Below, piece by piece: positions 6,566-13,445 of a DNA stretch of 13,764 bases. The first letter of the stretch is position 1; each line of letters opens with the position of its first letter. The position numbers and the translations under genes are program-made. A model generated the notes under the pieces. It searched no databases, was not told where the DNA came from, and saw only the letters and a list, made by a program, of their open reading frames with translations. This DNA comes from CAZAGT01 sp964484515 (GTDB lineage Bacteria > Desulfobacterota > DSM-4660 > Desulfatiglandales > HGW-15): the NCBI GenBank assembly GCA_964484515.1, contig CAZAGT010000111.1, forward strand, positions 1 to 13,764. The letters are read 5' to 3'.

Positions 6566-9500
6566 TTAGGCCCCGACCTCCGAGATCGCATCCATGATCC
6601 CGTCGAGTTCCGCAAAGACTTGCTTCTCGCTGAAGTGCTTGATTTGGGCCGCGCCGCTCGGACAAAAACCGGAACAGCTGCCGCAGCCCTTGCAGAGGGC
6701 CTCGTTGACGACCGAGATCCCTCTCCGTTCGTCGAACTCAATGGCCGAATAGGCACAGAGGTTGATGCAGGTTTGACAGCCGGCGCACACCTCGGGATCG
6801 ATCCAGGATATCGTCGGAGAGATCTTTACCTCGCCGCGGGTCGACAACTCGAGCGCCTTGGCCGCGGCGCCAGATGCCTGTGCCACGGTGTCGGGGATAT
6901 CCTTCGGCCCCTGACAGGCCCCGGCCAGGAAAATACCGTCGGTGGCGGTGTTGAGCGGCCCGAGCTTCGGATGCTCCTCCAGGAAAAAGCCGTCCGCGCC
7001 CTGATTTACGCCAAAGATCCTTCCCACCTCGGCCGCATCGTCGCGCGCCTCCATGGCCGCGCAGAGGATGACCATGTCGACCGGTACCCGATATCGCTGC
7101 CCCAGCAGGGTATCCTCGCCGATCAAGGTGAGTTTGCCCTGCTCTTCGGGTGAGAGGGCTGCATCCGTGATCTCGGCCGGTTTTCCGCGCACGAACGTAA
7201 TGCCCTCCTCCTGGCACCGGCGATAGAACTCCTCGTACCCTTTCCCGAAGCAGCGCATGTCGATATAGAAGTCGTAGATCTTCGTATCGTGCCCGACCTT
7301 GTCCTTCAGCAGATGCCCATACTTGAGGGCGTACATGCAGCAGACCCGGGAGCAGTACTGGTGGTAGTTGTCATCACGGCTGCCGATGCAGTGGACGATG
7401 GCGACACTCTTCGGCGGGTCCGTGAATTCCCCGTGCTCATCTCGCATCAGGATTCGACCGTCGGTGGGTCCGGTTGCGTTGTTGAGCCGTTCAAACTCGA
7501 GGCTCGTGAGGACATTCGGGTACCTTCCGTAGCCGAATTGCTTCATGGGGGTCGGGTCCAGGAGATCGTACCCGGTGGCGATTATGATGGTGCCCACCGC
7601 GAGCTCGAGTTCTTCCGGTTGCATCTCATGATCAATGGCTTGGGCCTCACAAACCTGGACGCAGGCCATGCATTCACTGCACACTCCGCAGTTCAGGCAG
7701 CGTTGGGTCTCACGCCGAGCCTCTTCTTCCGCAAAACCCAGATTCACCTCATCGAAGGTCGCGGCTCGTGCGATTGGATCGCGAAGACGACTTCGGACCC
7801 TGGTCGCCCGGGTGACGCCCGGCGGGATCTCTTGCCAGTCACGTCCCGGCGGCTCTTGAGCCGCCTGTTCCGCGGCCCATAGCTCGAGATCCTCAGCATT
7901 CAAAAAGCGATGGATGGCCTCCGTGGCCTTGTGCCCGGCGGCCACCGCCTCGATGACCGTGGCCGGACCGCTAACCGCATCGCCGGCCGCAAACGCGTGG
8001 GGGATGGAGGTCTGCATGGTATGGGGGTTGACAACCAGGGTATTATGGCGGCTGAATTCCGGCGCGCCTTCGTCGTCGGCCCAGTCGATCTCCGTCCGTT
8101 GACCGATGGCCGGGATGATTGCGTCACAGGGGATGACGAATTCAGAGCCCTCCACGGGGACCGGCCGTCGCCGGCCGCTTTCGTCGGAAGGTCCCAATTC
8201 GGTCTTGAGGCACTCAAAACCACTGAGTTTGCCGTCTTGACCGAGAATCCGTTTGGGGGCGGTCAGATAGTAGATCTGGATCCCCTCGGCCAAGGCTTCC
8301 TCGATCTCCTCAGGATAGGCGGGCATCTCCTCGCGGCTGCGCCGGTAGACGACGTTGACCTCTTCGGCGCCCAGCCGGAGCGCTGTGCGGGCGGCGTCAA
8401 TGGCGACGTTCCCACCGCCGATGATCACTACCTGCCGTCCGGGCCTTTGCCGTTGACCGAGGTTCACCTGCCGCAGAAAATCGACGGCATCGAGGACGCC
8501 CTCGAAGGCATCTTCGCCTTCGATGTTCAGTTTCAGGCCGCGGTGAGCACCAATCCCGAGAAAGACCGCCTGAAAGCCTTGTTGCTTGAGGTCGGCAAGC
8601 GTGAAATCCGTCCCCAACTTCTTCGTCTCGACCTGAACGCCCAGCTTGAGGATGTGATCGATTTCCTGATCCAGGATGCCTGGGGGCAGGCGGTAATCCG
8701 GTATTCCGACCCTCAGCATACCGCCCAGGGTGGGCAACGCCTCAAAGATGGTGACCTGATAGCCCTTAAGCCGGAGGTAATAGGCCACGGTCAATCCCGC
8801 CGGCCCGGATCCGATCACGGCCACGCGCCCGGGGCGGTCTTCGATCTCCGGTCGCGGTAGCTTATCGAGATCTACCTGATCGGCGGCAAAGCGCTTCAGG
8901 TCCCGGATGGTCAGGGCTTCGTCCAGCTCCAACCGACGGCATTCGGCCTCACAAGGGTGTGGGCAGACTCGACCCAGCACGCCCGGCAAGGGGAGTCTCT
9001 CCATAATCAACTGGACAGCCTCCTGATACTTGCCCTGCCCGATGAGTTGGATATACCCTTGGACGTTGATTCCCGCAGGGCACGTGACGACGCATGGGGC
9101 TCGGTCCATTTTTTCGATGGCGAAAGTGATGGGCACGGCCTGAGGGAAGGCCCTGTAGATCGCCTTTCGCTCGCCCAGCCCCTCATCCCATTCGCTCGGC
9201 CTGGTCACGGGGCAGGCCTTGGTGCACTCGCCGCAACCGGTGCAGGTATCTTCCCTGACGTAGCGTGGCTTGCGGCGCACCTTGACCTTGTAGTTGCCCA
9301 CAAACCCGGAGACCTCTTCGATTTCGCTAAAGGTCATCAATTCGATGTTCGAGTTCTGACCCACCGAGACCATCTTGGGTGTTCCGATACAAGCGGCACA
9401 GTCGAGGGTCGGAAAGGTCTTGTCGAATTGGAGCATGTGGCCGCCAATGGTGGGCGCTCTTTCCACCAGATAAACCCTGCGACCGGCCTCGGTGACATCC

Positions 9501-9973
9501 AGGGCGGCCTGCATGCCCGCAATACCACCTCCCACGACCATGACGTCGGGATGGACACGGGCCCTTCGATCGGAGAGGCTTTGATGGTAGTTGACCCGAT
9601 TAATGGCCGCCGCCGCCAGGGTCTTGGCCTTGCGAGTGGCCTTATCCGCATCCTCGGTGACCCAGGAGACCTGCTCGCGGACGGAGGCCATCTGGAAGAA
9701 GTAGGGGTTGATGCCTGCTCGCTGGCAGGCCTGTTGAAAGGTCTTTTCGTGGAGCCTGGGACTGCAGGAGGCTACGACCACCCGGTTTAACCCCAGCACC
9801 TCAATATCTTTCTGGATCATCTCCTGCCCGGGATCCGAGCACATGAACTTGTAGTCCCTGGCCACGACCACGTTGTCAAGACCCCGCGCGAATTCCGCCA
9901 CCTCTTCAACGCGAACCTTACTGGCGATGTTGACACCACAATGACAAATGAAGAAGCCGATCCTGTTACGCAT
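6566..9973 (-). CDS. hdrA: HdrA-type iron-sulfur flavoprotein with inserted GltD-like NAD(P)H oxidoreductase module
   Basis: 1135 residues. N-terminal HdrA domain (1-135) with C10, C12, C45, C70 and C83; FAD fold VVGGGIAG (146-153) and loop cysteines C192/C195; internal ferredoxin motif C244/247/250/254. A GltD-like insert follows (about 290-780), then the HdrA core (C862, C874, C878, C879) and a C-terminal ferredoxin pair (C1063-1073, C1094-1104). The insert suggests that NAD(P)H can feed or draw electrons at this subunit, next to the bifurcating HdrA flavin. Start ATG at 9973 with GAGGT about 6 nt upstream. It is second in its operon, after a stand-alone receiver gene, and is followed by mvhD. 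At roughly 1.7 times a plain HdrA it is clearly a fusion. High confidence in the domains; the direction of electron flow is unknown. Confidence 0.95.
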   Translation of the reverse strand: MRNRIGFFICHCGVNIASKVRVEEVAEFARGLDNVVVARDYKFMCSDPGQEMIQKDIEVLGLNRVVVASCSPRLHEKTFQQACQRAGINPYFFQMASVREQVSWVTEDADKATRKAKTLAAAAINRVNYHQSLSDRRARVHPDVMVVGGGIAGMQAALDVTEAGRRVYLVERAPTIGGHMLQFDKTFPTLDCAACIGTPKMVSVGQNSNIELMTFSEIEEVSGFVGNYKVKVRRKPRYVREDTCTGCGECTKACPVTRPSEWDEGLGERKAIYRAFPQAVPITFAIEKMDRAPCVVTCPAGINVQGYIQLIGQGKYQEAVQLIMERLPLPGVLGRVCPHPCEAECRRLELDEALTIRDLKRFAADQVDLDKLPRPEIEDRPGRVAVIGSGPAGLTVAYYLRLKGYQVTIFEALPTLGGMLRVGIPDYRLPPGILDQEIDHILKLGVQVETKKLGTDFTLADLKQQGFQAVFLGIGAHRGLKLNIEGEDAFEGVLDAVDFLRQVNLGQRQRPGRQVVIIGGGNVAIDAARTALRLGAEEVNVVYRRSREEMPAYPEEIEEALAEGIQIYYLTAPKRILGQDGKLSGFECLKTELGPSDESGRRRPVPVEGSEFVIPCDAIIPAIGQRTEIDWADDEGAPEFSRHNTLVVNPHTMQTSIPHAFAAGDAVSGPATVIEAVAAGHKATEAIHRFLNAEDLELWAAEQAAQEPPGRDWQEIPPGVTRATRVRSRLRDPIARAATFDEVNLGFAEEEARRETQRCLNCGVCSECMACVQVCEAQAIDHEMQPEELELAVGTIIIATGYDLLDPTPMKQFGYGRYPNVLTSLEFERLNNATGPTDGRILMRDEHGEFTDPPKSVAIVHCIGSRDDNYHQYCSRVCCMYALKYGHLLKDKVGHDTKIYDFYIDMRCFGKGYEEFYRRCQEEGITFVRGKPAEITDAALSPEEQGKLTLIGEDTLLGQRYRVPVDMVILCAAMEARDDAAEVGRIFGVNQGADGFFLEEHPKLGPLNTATDGIFLAGACQGPKDIPDTVAQASGAAAKALELSTRGEVKISPTISWIDPEVCAGCQTCINLCAYSAIEFDERRGISVVNEALCKGCGSCSGFCPSGAAQIKHFSEKQVFAELDGIMDAISEVGA
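7634..9106 (-). other. GltD-like (glutamate synthase small-subunit type) FAD/NADPH module inside the first HdrA
   Basis: Residues about 290-780. N-terminal cysteines C294, C298, C337, C341 and C345 match the iron-sulfur part of GltD relatives. VIGSGPAGLTVAYYL (386-400) is the FAD Rossmann motif. VVIIGGGNVAIDAARTALRLG (515-535) followed by YRRSREEMPA (543-552) is the pyridine-nucleotide site; the paired arginines favour NADPH over NADH, from GltD knowledge. AFAAGDAVSGP (660-670) is the second FAD contact. The module ends in a six-Cys stretch (C759, 762, 765, 768, 771, 775). Confidence 0.9.
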
Positions 9974-10038
9974 TTTTTGACCTCAATCGATGACCATGTA
10001 TTTCCGTGCAGGGACAGCGCAGAGCAATAAAGAACGAT

Positions 10039-10461
10039 TCAGGCCGGAGGCTCTTTTGACCGTTCAGGCGATAGGAGGTTTTCGATGCATTCGATGAGTT
10101 CCTCCGATTCGGGCGGCTTCTCGATGTAGGCCTCCGGATCAGGAACAGATTGACCCTTGTATGAATCGAGTACGTTCTGAGAATGAAAAAAGGTCTTTTT
10201 GGCGATGCCGGAGAGGATGATGACCGGGATATGCTTCAGTTCGTCATGGGTCTTGATCTCCCGATACATCTGAATGCCTCCCTGTTTCGGCATCATCACA
10301 TCCATGATGATGAGATCCGGTTTGAGTTCCTTGGCCTTCTGGATGCCTTCCAGGCCGTGTGTAGCGACATAGGGCTTGTAGCCGCTCGTCTCCAGCAGGG
10401 TAGAGACGAATACCCGCATGTCGAGCTCATCGTCGACCACCATGATTTTTTTCTTGCTCAT
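10039..10461 (-). CDS. Stand-alone response regulator receiver protein, first gene of the hdr operon
   Basis: 140 residues, a single receiver domain with no output domain. Acidic pair D10-D11, phospho-acceptor D54 (IIMDVMMP), S84 in the threonine position and K115 before PP are all present, so it should be phosphorylatable. The ATG at 10461 has a strong purine-rich ribosome binding site (GGGAGGGGG). It is the first gene after the sigma-54-type promoter and lies 65 bp before the first hdrA, so it is probably co-transcribed with the Hdr genes. Its closest visible relative is the second stand-alone receiver at 12499-12903: both share the VDDELDxR start and the YIEKPPE end. It might act as a phosphate shuttle or sink, or bind the Hdr proteins; its partner is unknown. 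Confidence 0.92.
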   Translation of the reverse strand: MSKKKIMVVDDELDMRVFVSTLLETSGYKPYVATHGLEGIQKAKELKPDLIIMDVMMPKQGGIQMYREIKTHDELKHIPVIILSGIAKKTFFHSQNVLDSYKGQSVPDPEAYIEKPPESEELIECIENLLSPERSKEPPA

Positions 10462-10515
10462 CTCTCTGCCCCCTCCCTTGAGGTTATCATCCGTACAACA
10501 CGAAAAGGGCCGTAA

Positions 10516-10530
10516 GCATGGCCCATGCCA
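10516..10530 (-). promoter_or_regulatory. Candidate sigma-54 (-24/-12) promoter of the receiver-hdr operon
   Basis: On the minus strand TGGCATGGGCCATGC has GG and GC exactly 10 bp apart and a T-run just upstream. It matches the consensus TGGCACG-N4-TTGC at all but two positions. Counting from it, transcription would start near 10504, about 43 nt before the receiver start codon. The element also forms an inverted repeat (GCATGG-C-CCATGC, 10516-10528), so a repressor site is an alternative. A sigma-54 activator gene lies directly upstream. Confidence 0.72.
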
Positions 10531-10605
10531 AAGCGATAATAAAGAATAATTACGGTATGTTATGAAAACCGTCGATCCGGATAAGAGGGAGATAGAAGAA
10601 AAAAC

Positions 10606-10621
10606 GTTGCATTAATGCAAC
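10606..10621. promoter_or_regulatory. Perfect 16-bp palindrome, candidate activator binding site (or terminator stem)
   Basis: GTTGCATTAATGCAAC is identical on both strands, centred about 109 bp upstream of the predicted start site, which suits a sigma-54 upstream activator sequence. On the minus strand it is followed by GTTTTTTC, so as RNA it could also form a 6-bp stem with a TTAA loop plus a U-tract and end the activator transcript. The related half-sites further upstream favour protein binding. Confidence 0.6.
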
Positions 10622-10673
10622 TCAATTTGGTGGGATGAATGAATATTTGCAATAAAAAATAGGCAGTTATAAT

Positions 10674-10691
10674 AATGCAACAAATGCAACA
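10674..10691. repeat. Tandem 9-bp repeat (AATGCAACA x2), candidate upstream activator half-sites
   Basis: Two exact, adjacent copies of AATGCAACA, carrying the same TGCAAC half-site as the palindrome at 10606-10621, about 170-187 bp upstream of the predicted transcription start. They lie in the AT-rich spacer behind the activator gene. Confidence 0.6.
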
Positions 10692-10705
10692 TTTGATGCA
10701 GATTT

Positions 10706-10726
10706 GTTGCGGCGATGTTACGCAAC
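10706..10726. promoter_or_regulatory. Inverted repeat GTTGC-N11-GCAAC, candidate activator site
   Basis: A third occurrence of the GTTGC/GCAAC half-site pair, 14 bp past the activator stop codon. A perfect 5-bp arm pair can arise by chance, but its company with two stronger relatives within 120 bp makes it likely to belong to the same array. Confidence 0.4.
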
Positions 10727-10739
10727 TTCTTGGGAAGGC

Positions 10740-12488
10740 TCATGGGGAGAGATTATATTTTCTCATTTTTCGCCAGAGGGTGGTACGATCGATGTTGAGT
10801 TCGCGAGCCGATCTGCCCCTGTTCCAATTATGTCGCCTCAGTACGTCGTGGATTCGCTCTCTTTCGCTTTCTCGGCGAGTTACAGTCAGGGGTCTTGGGG
10901 ATTCCTCCGCGGGGATCGTAGATTTTTGCCGCTCCATGAGGCCCAGGGGGAGGTGTCTCGGTTCCACGATGCTATCTTGGCAGATGATCAGGGCGTGTTC
11001 CAGGATGTTTTCGAGCTCTCTGACGTTGCCGGGATAGTCGTAGTTGAGCAGGATGGCCATGCACTCCTTCGAGATCTTCCTGGCACGGCTCTTTCTCAGG
11101 ACCACGAGTCTTTTCATGAAGTGGTCGATCAGAAGAGGGATATCCCCTTTGCGGTCCTTCAAAGAAGGCAGATCCAGCCGAATCACATTGAGACGATAGA
11201 AGAGGTCGGCGCGAAACCTCTTCTCATTCACTAGACCTTCAAGATCACGATTGGTCGCCGCGATGATGCGAACGTCTACCTTGGTAGTCCTCCGACTCCC
11301 CAGGGGATAGAATTCCTTGTCTTCGAGGACCCTGAGTAATTTCGCCTGCAAGGAGAGCGGCAGGTCACCGATTTCATCCAGGAAGATGGTCCCTCGGTCC
11401 GCCTCTTGAAACCGTCCTGGTTTGTCTCGGTCGGCCCCGGTAAAGGCCCCTTTGACGTACCCGAAGATCTCGGATTCTAAGAGCGTGTCCGGCAGCGCCG
11501 CGCAATTGACTTTGACGAAGGGTTTTTGGGCGCGCTTGCTGCTGTTGTGCGCCACCTTGGCCAGGAGGTCCTTGCCGGTACCGGTGGGGCCCCCGATGAG
11601 CAGGGTCGCCTCACTTGGGGCCACGACCGACACGATTTCAAAGATTCGCTGCATGGCCGGGTCCCTACCGATCATATCCCCAAGGGTGTAGCGACTGCTG
11701 ATCTCGCGGTGCAATCGATCGATTAAAGAGAGGTCCTGAATGGTGGCCAGCCCCCCGACGATGCGCCCCTCTTCATTCTTCAAGGCCATGCAGCTCGCCT
11801 GGATGGGGAGCGATTGAGCGTCTTTGGTGGTCAAGAGCAACCTGTTGTCGGAGCGCGGCTTACCGTCTGAGATCGATTGGCGCAGGAGGCGCATCCCGTC
11901 GCTGGTCTCATCACCCAGGACGATAGAGCACGGTTTGCCGAGGATCTCCTTGCGGTCGTAGCCGGAGATCGATTCTGCCAGGGTATTGAAAAACGTGATG
12001 TGGCCGCCGCGCGTTACCGTAAATACACCGATATCCAGATTATCGAGGATCATCTTGAGCCGGTGATCGTCGTAGCGGATCCGATTGATGAGATCGACGA
12101 AGGCGGAACGATCCTGAAAGATCTCGATACACCCCGTCAGCTTGTGAGCCTTGTCGTAGAGAGGTGTGACGACCTTTGTTATGAGGCGCTTTTCTTTGTT
12201 GATATCGTAAATCTCCACATCAAAGCTGAGCGAGGTCTGCTCCGCCTCGACCGCCTCATGGAACTTGCATTCACCGCGGCACAGATCATTGTGGAAGACC
12301 TGGTAGCAGGGCTTTCCGATGACATCTTTCTCCTGGTAGCCGGTCAGCCGTTGAACCGCCTGGCTGAAGGAGGTCACCCGTCGCCGGGAATCGACGGTAA
12401 AGACCCCAATATTCAAATCGTCGAACAAGACCCGGAGCTGTTCGTAGAAGACCAGCTTCTCTTCAATGTCATTTCTTGCGGTCTTCAT
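10740..12488 (-). CDS. Sigma-54-dependent transcriptional activator (PAS-PAS-AAA+-Fis HTH)
   Basis: 582 residues. PAS domain 1 (about 18-130) contains C61, C70 and C74; PAS domain 2 follows (about 143-255). The AAA+ domain has Walker A GGPTGTGKD (299-307), the sigma-54-contacting GAFTGA loop (347-352), Walker B FLDEIGD (369-375) and an arginine-finger region near RFRADLFYRL (424-433). A Fis-type helix-turn-helix ends the protein (about 545-580). No receiver domain is attached, so the input is probably a ligand or redox signal at the PAS domains. The ATG at 12488 lacks a clear ribosome binding site and follows the upstream receiver stop by 10 nt, suggesting translational coupling. It probably drives the -24/-12 promoter at 10516-10530 through the GTTGC/GCAAC sites. 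Domain call is very secure; target and signal are inferred. Confidence 0.95.
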   Translation of the reverse strand: MKTARNDIEEKLVFYEQLRVLFDDLNIGVFTVDSRRRVTSFSQAVQRLTGYQEKDVIGKPCYQVFHNDLCRGECKFHEAVEAEQTSLSFDVEIYDINKEKRLITKVVTPLYDKAHKLTGCIEIFQDRSAFVDLINRIRYDDHRLKMILDNLDIGVFTVTRGGHITFFNTLAESISGYDRKEILGKPCSIVLGDETSDGMRLLRQSISDGKPRSDNRLLLTTKDAQSLPIQASCMALKNEEGRIVGGLATIQDLSLIDRLHREISSRYTLGDMIGRDPAMQRIFEIVSVVAPSEATLLIGGPTGTGKDLLAKVAHNSSKRAQKPFVKVNCAALPDTLLESEIFGYVKGAFTGADRDKPGRFQEADRGTIFLDEIGDLPLSLQAKLLRVLEDKEFYPLGSRRTTKVDVRIIAATNRDLEGLVNEKRFRADLFYRLNVIRLDLPSLKDRKGDIPLLIDHFMKRLVVLRKSRARKISKECMAILLNYDYPGNVRELENILEHALIICQDSIVEPRHLPLGLMERQKSTIPAEESPRPLTVTRRESERERIHDVLRRHNWNRGRSARELNIDRTTLWRKMRKYNLSP

Positions 12489-12498
12489 TCGCTAAAGC

Positions 12499-12903
12499 TC
12501 ATGCAACAACGGGATTCAAAGTGCTCTTGATGATTTCGAGGAGTTGCTCGGGCTCAGGCGGCTTTTCGATATAGGCTACCGGAGGATGATCCCCGCCGGC
12601 GTCGAGTTGGCCCAAGGAAGCATGGGCATCCCGGAAGGCCCTCTCGGATAGGGCCGACAACATGATGACGGGGATCTGCCTGAGGTTGGGGTCTTTCCTG
12701 AGCTCCAGGAGCATTTCGATGCCGCCCAGCCTCGGCATCATGATATCCAAAATGACGAGGGCCGGTCCATGGGCGCGGGCCTGTTTCAAGCCCTCCTCGC
12801 CGTCGGCGGCGCTAAGAGGCACGTATCCGCCGGTTTCAAGCAGGGTCGTCAGATACGTTCGGGTATCCAATTCATCGTCGACGATGAGGATCTTGGGGGC
12901 GAT
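12499..12903 (-). CDS. Stand-alone response regulator receiver protein with apparent ATC start
   Basis: 134 residues if translation starts at ATC (12903-12901). D9-D10, D53, S83 and K114 are the receiver active-site residues. The usual beginning (xPKILIVDDE) lies upstream of the first ATG/GTG/TTG in frame, a TTG at 12870 that would delete the first strand and the acidic pair. A stop codon (TGA, 12909-12907) lies just upstream, leaving only GAA, ATC, GCC and CCC as possible first codons. AAAGGAG at 12911-12917 is 7 nt from the ATC, the ideal distance. The start aligns exactly with that of the paralogue at 10461. It lies between the stress protein and the sigma-54 activator. A base-call error or mutation from ATG is the main alternative. 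Confidence 0.87.
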   Translation of the reverse strand: MAPKILIVDDELDTRTYLTTLLETGGYVPLSAADGEEGLKQARAHGPALVILDIMMPRLGGIEMLLELRKDPNLRQIPVIMLSALSERAFRDAHASLGQLDAGGDHPPVAYIEKPPEPEQLLEIIKSTLNPVVA

Positions 12904-12910
12904 TTCTCAA

Positions 12911-12917
12911 CTCCTTT
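12911..12917 (-). promoter_or_regulatory. Ribosome binding site that decides the ATC start
   Basis: AAAGGAG on the minus strand, 7 nt before the ATC at 12903. No ATG, GTG or TTG in the gene's frame occurs at a usable distance; a TTG at 12910 is in a different frame. Confidence 0.7.
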
Positions 12918-12947
12918 GCCTGCATGCCGGGTTCCCGCGAGCTTCGT

Positions 12948-13445
12948 TTACTCCATGGGGGCCGGTAACGTAAACTGCTTGGCGGGATTCCGGATCGCAA
13001 TGACATGGCAATGGGCGTATTTGGATACATTGGCGACGGTACTGCCGTGTTCGATCCTGTCGAGTTCAGATTTTCCCAGGGCCCCCATCACGATGACATC
13101 GATATCGTTTTTCTTGGCATATCGAATGATTTCTACGTCAGGGGCACCGTCCCGCACCACGAAGAGGTGGTCAGCAAGGTCCTTGAGCTTCTGACCGTAC
13201 TCTGCCTGCAAGGCCTCTTTGGCCCTTTTTTCGACCTCCTCGTTGTAGAAGCCCTCCTTGTTGTCTCCCCCATGGGCGACATGTTCGTCCACGACATGTC
13301 TTGCGTACTTATAGGAGGAGTGCGGCACATGGAGTATATGAAGCTTGGCACCGTACTTCTTCGCCAAATCGAGGGCGTGCAAAAAGGCGATGTTGGCGTC
13401 TTCGGAAAAATCGGTACAGAAAAGGATGTTCTTGTAATCGATCAT
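12948..13445 (-). CDS. Universal stress protein (UspA family, ATP-binding type)
   Basis: 165 residues from the ATG at 13445, with AGGAG 6 nt upstream; an in-frame TTG at 13451 directly abuts that site and is unlikely. The N-terminal strand (ILFCTDFSEDA) and the ATP-binding signature G-x2-G-x9-G-S-T (GALGKSELDRIEHGST, near the C-terminus) are both present, placing it with the nucleotide-binding Usp proteins. Such proteins respond to starvation, redox or energy stress; the precise role is rarely known. It leads the block stress protein-receiver-sigma-54 activator, with 44 bp before the next gene. Its own promoter should lie in 13446-13764, but I could not pick one with confidence. Confidence 0.94.
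   Translation of the reverse strand: MIDYKNILFCTDFSEDANIAFLHALDLAKKYGAKLHILHVPHSSYKYARHVVDEHVAHGGDNKEGFYNEEVEKRAKEALQAEYGQKLKDLADHLFVVRDGAPDVEIIRYAKKNDIDVIVMGALGKSELDRIEHGSTVANVSKYAHCHVIAIRNPAKQFTLPAPME

Noticed and set aside
6149..7153. 334-codon open frame on the plus strand, and similar long plus-strand frames at 3367-4284, 4618-5532, 7910-8860 and 8957-9790
   Set aside because: They lie wholly or mostly antisense to hdr genes with clear motifs, have no ribosome sites or recognisable domains, and reflect the codon bias of G+C-rich genes.
10516..10528. Inverted repeat GCATGG-C-CCATGC as a terminator
   Set aside because: No U-tract follows on either strand, and a sigma-54 promoter explains it better.
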